The position numbers were made by a program, and so were the translations under genes. From Lentilactobacillus buchneri (GTDB lineage: Bacteria; Bacillota; Bacilli; Lactobacillales; Lactobacillaceae), in the NCBI RefSeq assembly GCF_018314255.1, contig NZ_CP073066.1, forward strand, positions 1,550,001-1,614,000: a DNA stretch of 64,000 nt, read 5' to 3'. The notes under the pieces are model-generated. The model was not told the origin of the DNA. It saw only the letters and a program-made list of their open reading frames with translations, and did not search any database. Numbering within the stretch: position 1 is the stretch's first letter; each line of letters starts with the position of its first letter. Positions 63,009-64,000 of this stretch are shown in pieces.

Positions 63009-64000
63009 ATGAAATCAATCAAGAAATTAATCACCTTATCGATGACTGGCCTCTTATTGGCTGGTGCTGCTGCACCACTCACAAATGTCCATGCTGCCGG
63101 CGCCAAGACTGCTTCTAGTTCTTATCAGGCTTCAAAGGCCAAGGCCAGTTACAGCTATGCCAAGAAGATGCTGGCTAAGAATCGAACTGGCTTTTCTGGT
63201 AAGACAAGTTACATATTTAGTAAAAAGGCATATCCAACAACCGGTGCCGTCTATGGCTACTCGGACTTTCTCTTGGGATTGAAAGGGTTGGGCTACAAAT
63301 TTACCAAGGCTCAACGGACCAAGGTTGCCGACAGTTTGGTATTGAACCGTAAGAGTACGGCTGCCGATTTGGCGACCGCAATTATTGCCACCCGTGCCGT
63401 TGGTTTGAACCCGCAAAAGCTGCATCAAACCGGCGCTAAAACGAACTTGAACCTGGTCAGCGCGCTTTATCACCGTTCGATGACCAAGCAAACTGTCAAC
63501 GTTCAAAGCCAGGCGCTGATTGCTTTATCAACTGGTTCGTATCAACGACCAAGCAATGCCAAATTTTCCAAGACCAGCTTGAGCAACGCCATCGTTAAGA
63601 ATCAGTTGAGCAATAATGGCTGGGCGTATAATAATCAAGCTGCCAGTGCTGACAGCGACACCACCGCGATGGCAGTAACGGCCCTTGCTCGGAGTAAATC
63701 GACCAGTTCCGCCGTCACGTCTGCAATCACGAAGGGCCAGAGTTATCTCAAAGATGCTGTCTATCCAAACGGGGCGTTTGGTTATGCTTATAAGGGCAAG
63801 ACTTTCCCGAACGCTAATTCAACTGCAGAAGCGATCATTGCCTTCTCAACCAAACAAAAGACGGTCAAATTGGTGAATAGCGTCTTCAAATCAGGCCAGA
63901 CTACCTCTCCAATGCGGGCAATGATGAGCTACGTTCGGTCAACCGGCTCGATTAAGGGGGCTGCTACTCAAACGTTAGGAGTCGGCCAGGTCAATTTGGC
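63009..64000 (+). CDS. Secreted intrinsic-factor-like protein (3' end outside window)
   Basis: The frame is open from ATG 63009 to the window end (330 residues seen). The signal peptide is MKSIKKLITLSMTGLLLAGA, with cleavage near VHAAG. The mature part has helical repeats with NGWAYNN, ASADSDTTAMAVTALARS and PNGAFGYAY followed by NANSTAEAIIAFS. These are the patterns of the alpha/alpha toroid of transcobalamin/intrinsic factor and prenyltransferase-like proteins. It lies 16 bp after the ECF S gene, so it is probably an extracellular vitamin B12-binding protein feeding the transporter. The C-terminal anchor or DUF4430-type domain would be beyond the window. Confidence 0.8.
   Translation, partial: MKSIKKLITLSMTGLLLAGAAAPLTNVHAAGAKTASSSYQASKAKASYSYAKKMLAKNRTGFSGKTSYIFSKKAYPTTGAVYGYSDFLLGLKGLGYKFTKAQRTKVADSLVLNRKSTAADLATAIIATRAVGLNPQKLHQTGAKTNLNLVSALYHRSMTKQTVNVQSQALIALSTGSYQRPSNAKFSKTSLSNAIVKNQLSNNGWAYNNQAASADSDTTAMAVTALARSKSTSSAVTSAITKGQSYLKDAVYPNGAFGYAYKGKTFPNANSTAEAIIAFSTKQKTVKLVNSVFKSGQTTSPMRAMMSYVRSTGSIKGAATQTLGVGQVNL

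Noticed and set aside
1..64000. tRNA, rRNA, prophage or plasmid replication genes
   Set aside because: None were recognised when reading both strands; a tRNA or covariance search was not possible here.

Overview
The window is a chromosomal segment of a low-to-moderate GC lactic acid bacterium of the family Lactobacillaceae. The gene set (arabinose use, agmatine deiminase pathway, partial menaquinone genes, MucBP and DUF5776-like surface proteins, a B12-type ECF transporter) fits heterofermentative genera such as Lentilactobacillus or Levilactobacillus. The species cannot be fixed from the sequence alone. I saw no tRNA, rRNA, cas genes or phage genes.

Layout. 1-3.9 kb: L-arabinose regulator (end only), arabinose transporter and araA, with an AraR-like operator, a promoter and a perfect cre between regulator and transporter. 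3.85-4.2 kb: three long hairpin repeats. 4.3-6.3 kb: sugar acetyltransferase, aldo/keto reductase, small membrane protein. 6.3-8.7 kb: a decayed secreted-protein gene and an IS30-family insertion that splits a small membrane-protein gene. 8.7-15.9 kb: ZIP metal transporter, histidine phosphatase, ABC-F ATPase, a MucBP surface protein broken by an 11-bp tandem duplication, and a small unknown protein. 15.9-19.8 kb (minus strand): GAPDH, a 14-TM efflux pump, an array of four 33-bp palindromes at exact 51-bp spacing, and DegV. 19.9-23.8 kb: two secreted-protein genes with a second IS30 copy between them. 24-26.3 kb: TetR plus a two-gene ABC system with a double operator. 26.5-29.2 kb: thioesterase, menB, menE. 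29.4-36 kb: agmatine catabolism (putrescine carbamoyltransferase, antiporter, agmatine deiminase, carbamate kinase), then a second agmatine deiminase that has lost catalytic residues, and an RpiR-type regulator. 36-45.8 kb: unknown helical protein, ribosomal protein L33, P1B ATPase, aldo/keto reductase, and a polyphosphate operon (ppx-HD, ppk, ppx). 45.9-50.3 kb: VanZ/RDD and YdcF membrane proteins, an Spx-like protein, an aminotransferase, a 36-aa peptide. 50.4-54.8 kb (minus strand): a Met T-box leader, luxS, three more hairpin repeats, metE, metF. 54.8-57.5 kb (minus strand): ABC-2 exporter with its TetR regulator. 57.5-59.6 kb: an NCS1 permease behind a PyrR-type attenuator, and a pentapeptide-repeat protein. 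59.7-64 kb: ECF transporter (T, double A, S), followed by a secreted protein resembling intrinsic factor, cut by the window end.

How genes work together. The agmatine genes form an energy-yielding and acid-stress route: agmatine enters in exchange for putrescine, is deiminated to carbamoylputrescine, phosphorolysed to putrescine and carbamoyl phosphate, and carbamate kinase makes ATP. luxS, metE and metF together recycle homocysteine to methionine under one Met-responsive leader. The ECF set plus the extracellular protein looks like a cobalamin capture and uptake unit.

The most unusual signals are the hairpin-repeat family with paired base changes (3.85-4.17 and 53.56-53.91 kb), the 51-bp-periodic palindrome array (18.64-18.82 kb), the catalytically dead agmatine deiminase paralogue, the duplication that switches off the adhesin, and the intrinsic-factor-like protein next to the ECF transporter.
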